A stretch of DNA of 64,000 bases from Vreelandella maris. Lineage in GTDB: Bacteria > Pseudomonadota > Gammaproteobacteria > Pseudomonadales > Halomonadaceae. Shown piece by piece: positions 41,909 through 50,185 of this stretch. Both the position numbers and the translations under genes were made by a program. The DNA lies in NCBI RefSeq assembly GCF_013371085.1, contig NZ_JABWCV010000015.1:50322-114321 (forward strand), given 5' to 3'. Numbering within the stretch: the stretch's first letter is position 1; the number at the start of each line of letters is the position of its first letter. Under the pieces are notes generated by a model that saw nothing but the letters and a program-made list of their open reading frames with translations, was not told the origin of the DNA and did not search any database.

Positions 41909-43960
41909 ATGGTTAACGATCCGCTGCTGCAGCCCTTCCAGCTAAAACATCTCACCCTAAAAAATAGGCTCATGATGACAGCCCATGAGCCCGCTTATCC
42001 TGAGGATGGAATGCCCAAGGCGCTCTACCGTGCCTACCACGTCGAGCGCGCCAAGGCAGGCCTTGGCCTGACAATGACAGCCGGATCCGCCGCGGTGGCC
42101 AAGGACAGCCCGCCCGTATTCAATAACATCCTCGCCTATAAGGATGAAGTAGTGCCCTGGATGCGTGAGCTGACCGATGCCTGTCACGAGCACGGCACCG
42201 CAGTAATGATCCAACTCACCCACCTGGGTCGGCGCACCCGTTGGGACAAGGGCGACTGGCTGCCAGCAGTGTCGCCCTCTCACCGTCGCGAAGCGTCCCA
42301 CCGCGCATTTCCCAAGCAGGTAGAGGATTGGGATATCGAGCGCCTGATCCGCGATTACGCCGATGCCGCCGAGCGCATGCATGCCGCCGGTCTCGATGGC
42401 ATCGAGCTACAGGCCTATGGCCACCTGATGGATCAGTTCTGGTCGCCACTGACCAATACCCTTGAGGAACCTTATGGCGGCGATCTCGATAACCGACTGC
42501 GTTTCACCTTCGACGTGCTGCGCGCTATTCGCCAGCGGGTGGGTGACGCGTTCATCGTAGGCGTGCGCTACACCGGCGACGAGATGCTGCCGGGAGGGCT
42601 GACATCCGGCGATGGAATGGAGATATCGCGACGCTTGAAGAGTAGCGGCCTGGTCGACTTCCTCAACGTGGTTCGCGGCCACATCGACACCGACGCAGGG
42701 CTCACCGACGTGATTCCCATCCAAGGCATGCCCAGCGCCCCACACCTGGATTTTGCCGGCGAAATACGTCGTGAGATCGACTTCCCCACCTTCCATGGCG
42801 CCAAAATCCAGGATGTCGCCACTGCCCGTTATGCCATCGCCTCAGGCAAGGTCGACATGATCGGCATGACCCGCGCCCACATGGCTGACCCACACATCGT
42901 GCGCAAGATCGCCGAAGGGCGAGAGGAAGAGATCCGCCCCTGCGTCGGTGCCAACTACTGCCTTGATCGCATCTATCAAGGCGGCGCCGCCTACTGCATC
43001 CATAACGCCGCCACCGGGCGCGAAACCACCATGCCGCACACCATTCCCAAGGCGGCACTGCAACGGCGAGTCGTGATTATCGGCGCAGGGCCAGCAGGAT
43101 TAGAAGCCGCTCGTGTTGCCGGTGAGCGTGGCCATTCGGTGGTGGTGTTCGAAGCCGCCAGCGATGCTGGCGGGCAGATACGCCTCACGGCGCAGAGTGA
43201 GCGACGTCGCGAGATGCTGGGCATAATCGATTGGCGCCTGTCGCGCTGTGAAGCACTCGGCGTCGAGATCCGCTACAACGTCTGGGCCGAAGCCGAGGAA
43301 GTGCTCGCCGAAAAACCGGATGTGGTGATCGTGGCTACCGGTGGCTTCCCGATGGAAGACCAGCCCGCGGTCGGCAGCGACTTAGTCGTCAATACCTGGG
43401 ATATTCTCTCGGGGCACGTGCTACCAGGCAAACGGATATTGCTGTTCGACGACGCAGGCGACCATGCTGCCCTGCAGGCGGCGGAGATCATTACCGCTGC
43501 GGGGGCCGAGCTCGAGATTATGACGCCGGACCGTACCTTCTCGGCAGAGATTATGGCCATGAATCTGGTGCCCTACATGCGTTCCCTACAGCGCGCTAAT
43601 GTCACCTTCACACCGACTTACCGGCTGAAGTCCGTGCAGCGCGACGGCAGCCAACTGCTCGCCGAAATCACCAGCGATTATGCGGTTCATGGTCAGCAGG
43701 ATATAAATCATGAGCGGCGTATCGACCAAGTGGTGGTCAACTACGGCATTACACCGATGGCCGACATCTATTTCGAGCTAAAACCGCACTCCAGCAACCG
43801 CGGCGAGGTGAATTACGATGACCTGATCGTGGGCGCCCCCCAGAGCGTGACTAGCAACCCGGATGGCCGCTTCCAGCTGTTCCGGATCAGCGATGCCGTC
43901 GAGTCCCGGAACACCCACGCGGCCATCTATGACGCGCTCAGGTTGGTCAAAGACCTTTAA
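41909..43960 (+). CDS. Second DgcA-type flavin/4Fe-4S N-demethylase (StcD/HpbA-like)
   Basis: A 683-residue member of the trimethylamine dehydrogenase family: an old-yellow-enzyme barrel (QLTHLGRRTRW, VGMTRAH-type segment GMTRAHMADPH), an iron-sulfur loop, and a C-terminal FAD/NAD-like domain (VVIIGAGPAGLEAARVAGERG). The cluster loop reads CVGANYC followed by AAYCIHNA, so the middle Cys of the usual CxxCxxC is Ala. It is clearly paralogous to DgcA at 56084-58168. Relatives include N-methylproline and dimethylglycine demethylases. With the ProC-like neighbour, an N-methylated proline is a reasonable guess for substrate. I start at 41909; the ribosome binding site is weak. Confidence 0.82.
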   Translation: MVNDPLLQPFQLKHLTLKNRLMMTAHEPAYPEDGMPKALYRAYHVERAKAGLGLTMTAGSAAVAKDSPPVFNNILAYKDEVVPWMRELTDACHEHGTAVMIQLTHLGRRTRWDKGDWLPAVSPSHRREASHRAFPKQVEDWDIERLIRDYADAAERMHAAGLDGIELQAYGHLMDQFWSPLTNTLEEPYGGDLDNRLRFTFDVLRAIRQRVGDAFIVGVRYTGDEMLPGGLTSGDGMEISRRLKSSGLVDFLNVVRGHIDTDAGLTDVIPIQGMPSAPHLDFAGEIRREIDFPTFHGAKIQDVATARYAIASGKVDMIGMTRAHMADPHIVRKIAEGREEEIRPCVGANYCLDRIYQGGAAYCIHNAATGRETTMPHTIPKAALQRRVVIIGAGPAGLEAARVAGERGHSVVVFEAASDAGGQIRLTAQSERRREMLGIIDWRLSRCEALGVEIRYNVWAEAEEVLAEKPDVVIVATGGFPMEDQPAVGSDLVVNTWDILSGHVLPGKRILLFDDAGDHAALQAAEIITAAGAELEIMTPDRTFSAEIMAMNLVPYMRSLQRANVTFTPTYRLKSVQRDGSQLLAEITSDYAVHGQQDINHERRIDQVVVNYGITPMADIYFELKPHSSNRGEVNYDDLIVGAPQSVTSNPDGRFQLFRISDAVESRNTHAAIYDALRLVKDL

Positions 43961-43980
43961 TACAACCGCCGATCCACTAC

Positions 43981-46848
43981 CTATATAGTTCCACCATCGG
44001 CGGGCAACTTTCCGGCAGAGGAAAGGCTGCAGGCCGCATACTTGAACTCCGGTATCTTGCCGAACGGATCCAGCGCTGGATTAGTCAAGAGATTCGCCGC
44101 CGCTTCTCCGTAGCAGAAAGGCACGAAGACCATACCTTCGGGCATCCCAGAATCCGTTCTCGCCTTGAGGGTAATGGAGCCTCGCCGGGTGGTGATTGTT
44201 AGCTCATCGCCCGGCGCCATCCCCAGCCGGATAAACTCAGCAGGTGCTAAGCTTGCCACGGCTTCCGGCTCCAAATCATCGAGCACTTTGGCACGACGGG
44301 TCATGGAACCGGTGTGCCAGTGCTCCAGCTGACGCCCGGTGGTCAGTACCGTTGGGTAGTCGTTGTCGACCGGCTCATCCGGGGGCAGCGGCCGCGTGGG
44401 CGCGAATTTCGCCCGGCCGCTGGCGGTGGGGAAGGCGTCGCTGAAGACCACGTCGTGCCCCGGTGCGTCTTCCGCTGGGCAGGGGTAGGTCACTGACTGC
44501 TCGCGCTCCAGACGCTCCCAGGAGATATTGTCAAGAGAGGCCATGCCTTGCTTCATCTCGGCGAAGACGTCCCGCGGGTGCTGGTAGTGCCAGCCCAGGC
44601 CGAAGCGTTTGGCAATTTCCTGAATGATCCACCAGTCCGGCTTTGCCTGGCCGGGGAGCGGCACCGCCGCACGCCCCAGCTGTACCTGACGATTCGTATT
44701 GGTAACCGACCCATCCTTCTCCGGCCAGGCAGAGGCAGGCAGGATGACATCGGCGAACTGGGCGGTCTCAGTGACAAACAGATCCTGCACCACCAGATGT
44801 TCCAGCTTGGCCAGGGCAGCCCGCGCATGGGCGAGATCCGGGTCGGACATGGCCGGATTTTCGCCTTGGATGTACATGCCACGAATGGTGCCTGCGGTGA
44901 TGGCATCCATGATTTCCACCACGGTGAGGCCGGGCGTGGGGTCCAGCTTGGTATTCCACAGCTCTTCAAACGCCGCGCGTACCTGGGCGTCGCTGACCGG
45001 CTGGTAGTCCGGCATCACCATGGGGATCAGCCCGGCATCAGACGCTCCTTGAACGTTGTTCTGCCCCCGCAAAGGGTGCAGGCCGGTGCCAGGTCGACCG
45101 GTCTGGCCGCAGGCCAACGTCAGCGAAATCAGGCAGCGGGCATTATCTGTTCCGTGAGTGTGCTGGGAAATACCCATGCCCCAGAAAATCATCGCCCGCT
45201 CGGCGTTGGCGTAGAGCCGTGCCACCTCGCGGATGGTCTCGGGCTCGACGCCGCACAGGCCGCTCATCGCTTCGGGGGTCATGTCCACCGTGTGCGTTTT
45301 CAGGGCCTCGAAGCCCTCGGTATGCTCGGCGATATAGGCCGTGTCATAAAGTTCTTCGCTGATGACCACATTCAGCATGGCATTAAACAGGGCCACGTCG
45401 GCGCCCGGTGAAAAGCGCACGCTCAAGTGGGCGTAGGCATCCAGCGCCTGACCACGGGGGTCGATAATCACGATCTTGGTGCCACGTTTGGCGGCCTGTT
45501 TAAAGAAGGTGGCCGCCACCGGATGGTTCACTGCCGGGTTGCAGCCGGTAAGAATCACCACGTCGGCCTGGCTGGCCTGCATAAAGGAGGCGGTCACCGA
45601 ACCGGAACCAATGCACTCCATGAGTGCCGCTACTGAACTGGCGTGGCACAAACGCGTGCAGTGATCCACATGGTTGGAGCCAAAACCGGTGCGCACCAGC
45701 TTCTGGAACAGCCACGCTTCTTCATTGGAACACTTGGCGCTGCCGAACCCCGCCAGGGCGTCAGAACCATGAACCGCCTTGAGATCAACAAGTCCCTTAG
45801 CGGCGAAGCCCAGCGCCTCATCCCAACTGGCCTCGCGAAAATGCGTAAGCGGCTTAGCGGGGTCGAAATCCGGATCGATGCCCTTGGCAACGCCCTCACG
45901 ACGAATCAGCGGGGTGGACAGCCGAGAGGGATGGCGCGGATAGTCGTAGCCAAAGCGACCTTTGACACACAGCCGGTTCTGGTTGGAGGGGCCGTCGCGG
46001 CCTTCCACATAAAGGATCTCGTCGTCCTTGATATGGTAAGTGAGCTGGCAGCCTACCCCACAGTAGGGGCATACCGAGTCGACCTTGCGGTCGGCCACGG
46101 CAGAATCGCCGCGCCCTGCCTCATCCACCAGGGTAGCAGGCATTAGAGCGCCGGTGGGGCAAGCTTGAACGCACTCGCCACAGGCCACGCAGGTGCTATC
46201 CCCCATGGGGTCGTCGAAATCAAACACGATCTTGGACGCCGCTCCGCGATGTGCCAAGCCGATAACGTCGTTGACCTGCACCTCGCGGCAGGCGCGCACA
46301 CACAGGTTGCACTCGATACAGGCATCAAGATTGACGCGCATGGCAGAGTGGCTGCTGTCTTGCGCCAGGCTATCCGCCCGGGAGACCACATGGTGCACGG
46401 TGGGCGTCTCGCGCTCGTCGCGCCGAGGGAGCTTGCGGCGCACCGCCGTGGCATCAATAGCCAGTTGGTCGGCCATGGTCCAGAAATGGCTGGCACGGTC
46501 GGGGCTATCCTCCCGCTCCGGTTGGTCGACCAGCAGCATCTCCATGACCATCTTGCGGGCCGTGTGCGCGCGTTCGGAGCTTGCACTATTGACCACCATG
46601 CCGGGGGCTGCTTCGCGCAAACAGCTGGCGGCCAGGGTGCGCTCGCCCTCGATTTCCACCATGCAGGCGCGGCAGTTGCCGTCGGCGCGGTAGCCGCTGG
46701 TGTCCTTGAAACACAGGTGAGGAATGGTCTCGCCAGCGCGCTTGGCCACCTGCCAGAGACTTTCGCCGGGGTGCGCGCTGACTTCTACGCCGTCCAGCGT
46801 CAGCGTGAAGCTGGAGCCTAGGGTCTGTTCGCTCATGCTCATGTTCAT
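43981..46848 (-). CDS. fdsA: NAD-dependent formate dehydrogenase alpha subunit
   Basis: A 955-residue molybdenum/tungsten bis-MGD subunit. The N-terminal [2Fe-2S] domain has GNCRACMVEIEGE, then two ferredoxin-type 4Fe-4S clusters (CIECNLCVRACREV and CVACGECVQACPTG). The catalytic domain opens with CPYCGVGCQLTYH. The metal-ligand residue is Cys (about residue 401, RLCHASS), not selenocysteine. The C-terminal dinucleotide-binding domain holds GRQLEHWHTGSMT. Starts at 46848, 46842 and 46836 are all possible; GGGGAG touches the first ATG, so the second is perhaps best. It lies 5 bases after the beta subunit gene. It oxidises formate from PurU, NicD and FdhA. Confidence 0.93.
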   Translation of the reverse strand: MNMSMSEQTLGSSFTLTLDGVEVSAHPGESLWQVAKRAGETIPHLCFKDTSGYRADGNCRACMVEIEGERTLAASCLREAAPGMVVNSASSERAHTARKMVMEMLLVDQPEREDSPDRASHFWTMADQLAIDATAVRRKLPRRDERETPTVHHVVSRADSLAQDSSHSAMRVNLDACIECNLCVRACREVQVNDVIGLAHRGAASKIVFDFDDPMGDSTCVACGECVQACPTGALMPATLVDEAGRGDSAVADRKVDSVCPYCGVGCQLTYHIKDDEILYVEGRDGPSNQNRLCVKGRFGYDYPRHPSRLSTPLIRREGVAKGIDPDFDPAKPLTHFREASWDEALGFAAKGLVDLKAVHGSDALAGFGSAKCSNEEAWLFQKLVRTGFGSNHVDHCTRLCHASSVAALMECIGSGSVTASFMQASQADVVILTGCNPAVNHPVAATFFKQAAKRGTKIVIIDPRGQALDAYAHLSVRFSPGADVALFNAMLNVVISEELYDTAYIAEHTEGFEALKTHTVDMTPEAMSGLCGVEPETIREVARLYANAERAMIFWGMGISQHTHGTDNARCLISLTLACGQTGRPGTGLHPLRGQNNVQGASDAGLIPMVMPDYQPVSDAQVRAAFEELWNTKLDPTPGLTVVEIMDAITAGTIRGMYIQGENPAMSDPDLAHARAALAKLEHLVVQDLFVTETAQFADVILPASAWPEKDGSVTNTNRQVQLGRAAVPLPGQAKPDWWIIQEIAKRFGLGWHYQHPRDVFAEMKQGMASLDNISWERLEREQSVTYPCPAEDAPGHDVVFSDAFPTASGRAKFAPTRPLPPDEPVDNDYPTVLTTGRQLEHWHTGSMTRRAKVLDDLEPEAVASLAPAEFIRLGMAPGDELTITTRRGSITLKARTDSGMPEGMVFVPFCYGEAAANLLTNPALDPFGKIPEFKYAACSLSSAGKLPADGGTI

Positions 46849-46853
46849 CTCCC

Positions 46854-48572
46854 CTACCCCTTGACGATAACGTTCTGGGCGGCAAGTTCGCCGCGAAAAT
46901 CCTTGAGCAGCCCCAGCACCGGGTTAGGCGCCGCCTGGCCCAGCCCACAGATGGAGGCATCGATCATCACCTGGGAGAGCTGCGTCATCAGCCCGGCATC
47001 CCATTCATTGCGCTCGAGCAGGGTGAGCATTTTTTCCGTGCCCACCCGGCACGGGGTGCACTGGCCACAGGATTCATCGGCAAAGAACGCCAGCAGATTG
47101 GTCGCGACCCCGCGCAGATCGTCCTGATCGGAGAGCACGATCACCGCGGCCGAACCGATAAAACAGCCGTGCGCCTGAAGCGTATCGAAGTCAAGGGGGA
47201 TATCGGCCTTGGCTGCGGGCAAAATACCGCCCGAGGCGCCGCCGGGCAGGTAGGCGGCCAAACGGTGGCCGTCAGCCATACCGCCGCCATACTCGTCAAT
47301 CAGTTCATTGAGGGTGATGCCCGCTGGCGCTAAATACACACCAGGACGCTTGACCCGGCCCGACACCGAGTAGCTGCGCAGCCCCACGCGACCGTTGCGT
47401 CCTTGGCTAGAAAAGGCCTCCGCGCCGCGCTGCCAAATAATGGGAATCCAATAGACGGTCTCGACATTATTGACCAGCGTTGGGCGGTCAAAGAGCCCCT
47501 TCTGAGCCACAAATGGCGGGCGGTGACGGGGCTTGCCCGGTTTGCCTTCCAGAGACTCGATCATCGCCGACTCTTCGCCGCAGATGTAAGCACCCGCGCC
47601 ACGGCGCAGCACGATGTAACCCGGCGCCACCAGGCCCGCAGCCTCAAGCTCACCAATCGCCTCGCGCACCACGCCATGCAAGGCCGGGTACTCATCGCGC
47701 AGATAAATATACAGTGCCTCGGCGTCTACCGCCCAGGCACTGACCAAGGCGCCTTCAAGAAACTGGTGCGGCGAGCGCTCCAGGTAATAGCGATCCTTAA
47801 AGGTACCAGGCTCGCCCTCGTCGGCGTTGATGGCGCAGTAACGGGGACCCGCCTCCTGGCGAACGAAAGACCACTTCTTGAAGGTAGGAAAACCCGCACC
47901 GCCCAGGCCGCGCAGATTGGCCTGCTGCATGGCTTCCATCAGCGCTTCCACCGTGACCTCTCCCTCGCGGCAGGCTTGCAGTAGCGCAAAACCGCCCTCG
48001 CGGCGATAGTTGTCCAATCGCTGCCAGTCGACGGGATCCGGGTGAAAGTGACCCTTTTCGATCACAGACGCGATCCGCGCCTGGGTGGCGAACAACACAT
48101 GATGATGCCCCACCTCGGCTACCGGTGCCGTATCGCAGCGCCCCATGCAGGGCGCCCGCAGCACCCGTACCTGTTCGGTATCCATGTTCGCGTCCAGCTG
48201 TGCTTTAAGCGCCTCGGCACCGGCTAGTTGGCAGGTCAGGGAATCGCAAACGCGGATGGTCACCGCGGGCGGCGGCAGCTGGTCGTCGTGGATGACGTTA
48301 AAGTGCGCATAGAAAGTGGCGGTCTCGTAGACCGCTGCCATGGGCAGGTTCATGTAAGCCGCCAAGGCACGCAGTTCCGCCAGCGGCAGATGACCCCGGG
48401 TGTCTTGAATGACATGCAGGTGTTCAATCAGTAGGTCGCGGCGGCGCAGCGTGGCGTCCTGGCGTTCGTCGCCCAGCAGCTCACGTAACCCCTCAAGTAG
48501 ACGAGGATCAAGTTCACGGCCACGGGGCTTACCGCGGAAGCGGCGCTTGGGGGTCACGGTCTGGACGGTCAT
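46854..48572 (-). CDS. fdsB: Formate dehydrogenase diaphorase subunit, fused gamma-beta (FdsG-FdsB type)
   Basis: A 572-residue chain. The N-terminal NuoE/FdsG-like part (to about 180) binds a [2Fe-2S] cluster through CDSLTC and APCMGRCD. The NuoF/FdsB-like part follows, with the FMN/NADH-binding GLGGAGFPTFKKW and RGAGAYICGEESAMIESLEG. A 4Fe-4S cluster sits at SCGQCTPCRVGTEKM with a later Cys. Many species keep these as two subunits; here they are one chain. The start at 48572 (MTVQTVTP) is preferred over 48626. Downstream of fdhA on the same strand, 179 bases away. Confidence 0.92.
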   Translation of the reverse strand: MTVQTVTPKRRFRGKPRGRELDPRLLEGLRELLGDERQDATLRRRDLLIEHLHVIQDTRGHLPLAELRALAAYMNLPMAAVYETATFYAHFNVIHDDQLPPPAVTIRVCDSLTCQLAGAEALKAQLDANMDTEQVRVLRAPCMGRCDTAPVAEVGHHHVLFATQARIASVIEKGHFHPDPVDWQRLDNYRREGGFALLQACREGEVTVEALMEAMQQANLRGLGGAGFPTFKKWSFVRQEAGPRYCAINADEGEPGTFKDRYYLERSPHQFLEGALVSAWAVDAEALYIYLRDEYPALHGVVREAIGELEAAGLVAPGYIVLRRGAGAYICGEESAMIESLEGKPGKPRHRPPFVAQKGLFDRPTLVNNVETVYWIPIIWQRGAEAFSSQGRNGRVGLRSYSVSGRVKRPGVYLAPAGITLNELIDEYGGGMADGHRLAAYLPGGASGGILPAAKADIPLDFDTLQAHGCFIGSAAVIVLSDQDDLRGVATNLLAFFADESCGQCTPCRVGTEKMLTLLERNEWDAGLMTQLSQVMIDASICGLGQAAPNPVLGLLKDFRGELAAQNVIVKG

Positions 48573-48751
48573 TGAATACCTATTATTATCTTGATCGGCT
48601 TTATGCCGAATGAACGAAGACGGCACCCCGCGGGGCGCCGTCTAGGGTCACACTAACCTGCCCTCAGGCAGGGGCCAGGGCTTGTTACTCAGGCCTTGCT
48701 GCTCAGTGCTTATACCCAGTACTTATTACCCGATCCTTATTAAATAAGTTA
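48573..48751 (-). other. Spacer between fdhA and formate dehydrogenase genes
   Basis: About 180 bases. Short GC-rich dyads occur near 48626-48645 (CACCCCGCGGGGCGCC region) and 48659-48672 (TGCCCTCAGGCA-type). There is no T-run, so I do not call a terminator; partial readthrough from fdhA into the fds genes is plausible. Confidence 0.35.
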
Positions 48752-49942
48752 TTAAGCCACACTGCCATGGGGGTCAATGACAAATTTCTTGGCAGCACCG
48801 CCATCGAAGTCAGCATAGCCTTGGGGCGCTTGGTCCAGGGTGATCATCTGAACATTCACCGCATCGGCAATATTAACCTTACCGAACAGGATCGCCTGCA
48901 TCAGCGGCCGATGGTACTTCATCACCGGGCACTGGCCGGTGTGGAAGCTATGGGATTTAGCCCAGCCAAGACCAAAGCGCATGCTCAGGGCGCCCTGTTT
49001 GGCGGCGTCGTCAGCTGCGCCAGGATCTTCGGTCACATAGAGGCCCGGGATGCCGATCTGGCCACCCGCACGGGTCAGCGTCATCGCAGAATTGAGCACG
49101 GTGGCAGGCGCTTCCTTACCGTGGTTACAGCCACAGGCGTGAGCCTCGAAGCCGACGCAGTCGACAAAGGCATCAACCTCACGCTCGCCGAGAATCACCT
49201 CGATCTTATCCGCCATGTCACCGTCCTGGGTCAAGTCGATAGTCTCGCAACCAAAGCTGCGAGCCTGAGCCAGTCGCTCTTCGATCATATCGCCGACGAT
49301 CACGCAGGCCGCACCCAGCAGCTGAGCAGAGACCGCCGCCGCCAGCCCGACGGGCCCGGCACCAGCAATATAGACAGTGCTACCGGGGCCCACACCGGCG
49401 GTCACGCAACCGTGGAAGCCAGTGGGGAAAATGTCAGAGAGCAACGTCAGATCCTTGATCTTCTCCATGGCCTGATCGGCATCCGGGAATTTCAGCAGGT
49501 TAAAGTCGGCATAAGGAACCATCACGTATTCGGTCTGGCCGCCGACCCAGCCGCCCATATCCACATAGCCGTAGGCGGCGCCAGGACGGGCTGGATTAAC
49601 GTTGAGGCAGATACCGGTGCGGCCTTCCTTACAGTTGCGGCAACGGCCACAGGCAATATTGAACGGCACCGAGACTAGATCGCCCGGACGGATGTACTCA
49701 ACGTCGCGGCCGCACTCGACAACCATGCCGGTGATCTCGTGGCCGAGTACCAGGCCCGACGGGGCGGTGGTACGGCCACGCACCATGTGCTGGTCGCTGC
49801 CACAAATATTGGTGGTCACGACCTTGAGAATCACGCCGTGCTCACATTTGCGATTGCCGAGGGCGAGCTCAGGATAAGCGATGGACTCAACGGCGACTTC
49901 ACCCGGCCCCTTATAGATCACTCCGCGGTTGGCTGCATTCAT
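48752..49942 (-). CDS. fdhA: Glutathione-independent formaldehyde dehydrogenase FdhA
   Basis: A 396-residue zinc medium-chain dehydrogenase that oxidises formaldehyde to formate with tightly bound NAD. The catalytic zinc site is in TTNICGSDQHMVRG with GHEITG. The structural zinc Cys cluster is CGRCRNCKEGRTGIC. The NAD site is YIAGAGPVGLAAAVSAQLLG. It closely follows Pseudomonas FdhA. Formaldehyde comes from GbcA, DgcA and the second demethylase; formate goes to the next genes downstream on the same strand. Confidence 0.95.
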   Translation of the reverse strand: MNAANRGVIYKGPGEVAVESIAYPELALGNRKCEHGVILKVVTTNICGSDQHMVRGRTTAPSGLVLGHEITGMVVECGRDVEYIRPGDLVSVPFNIACGRCRNCKEGRTGICLNVNPARPGAAYGYVDMGGWVGGQTEYVMVPYADFNLLKFPDADQAMEKIKDLTLLSDIFPTGFHGCVTAGVGPGSTVYIAGAGPVGLAAAVSAQLLGAACVIVGDMIEERLAQARSFGCETIDLTQDGDMADKIEVILGEREVDAFVDCVGFEAHACGCNHGKEAPATVLNSAMTLTRAGGQIGIPGLYVTEDPGAADDAAKQGALSMRFGLGWAKSHSFHTGQCPVMKYHRPLMQAILFGKVNIADAVNVQMITLDQAPQGYADFDGGAAKKFVIDPHGSVA

Positions 49943-50045
49943 GGCTGGCTCCTGTGATTATTGTTGTGTTTGTCATGGTTGATGGCGCTTTCCCACCCTA
50001 GCCCCTCCGCGTCTTAGGACTTACCCCAAAAAGGCACTCACATAT

Positions 50046-50076
50046 CTATTCAAGACATCCTAGTCAAGATGAATAG
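50046..50076. promoter_or_regulatory. Inverted repeat upstream of BCCT gene
   Basis: CTATTCA (50046-50052) and TGAATAG (50070-50076), with CAAGA repeated inside. Possibly an operator in the fdhA/BCCT divergent region; protein unknown. Confidence 0.35.
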
Positions 50077-50129
50077 CTGGAGGTCGCTTTCACGATACTG
50101 CTGCTTTGAAACAGGCTCAACACTTCCTA

Positions 50130-50158
50130 GCGTCGGCGATATCACGCAATGCCGACGC
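50130..50158 (+). other. Leader hairpin before BCCT gene
   Basis: GCGTCGGC (50130-50137) pairs with GCCGACGC (50151-50158), 27 bases before the start codon. No T-run follows. It could affect translation or osmotic/substrate control, which is untested. Confidence 0.35.
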
Positions 50159-50185
50159 CTAACAAGAGCCAACCAAGGAACCCCA

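Noticed and set aside
44548..45411. 287-codon open frame on the plus strand over the formate dehydrogenase gene
   Set aside because: Antisense shadow of fdsA; same codon-complement composition.
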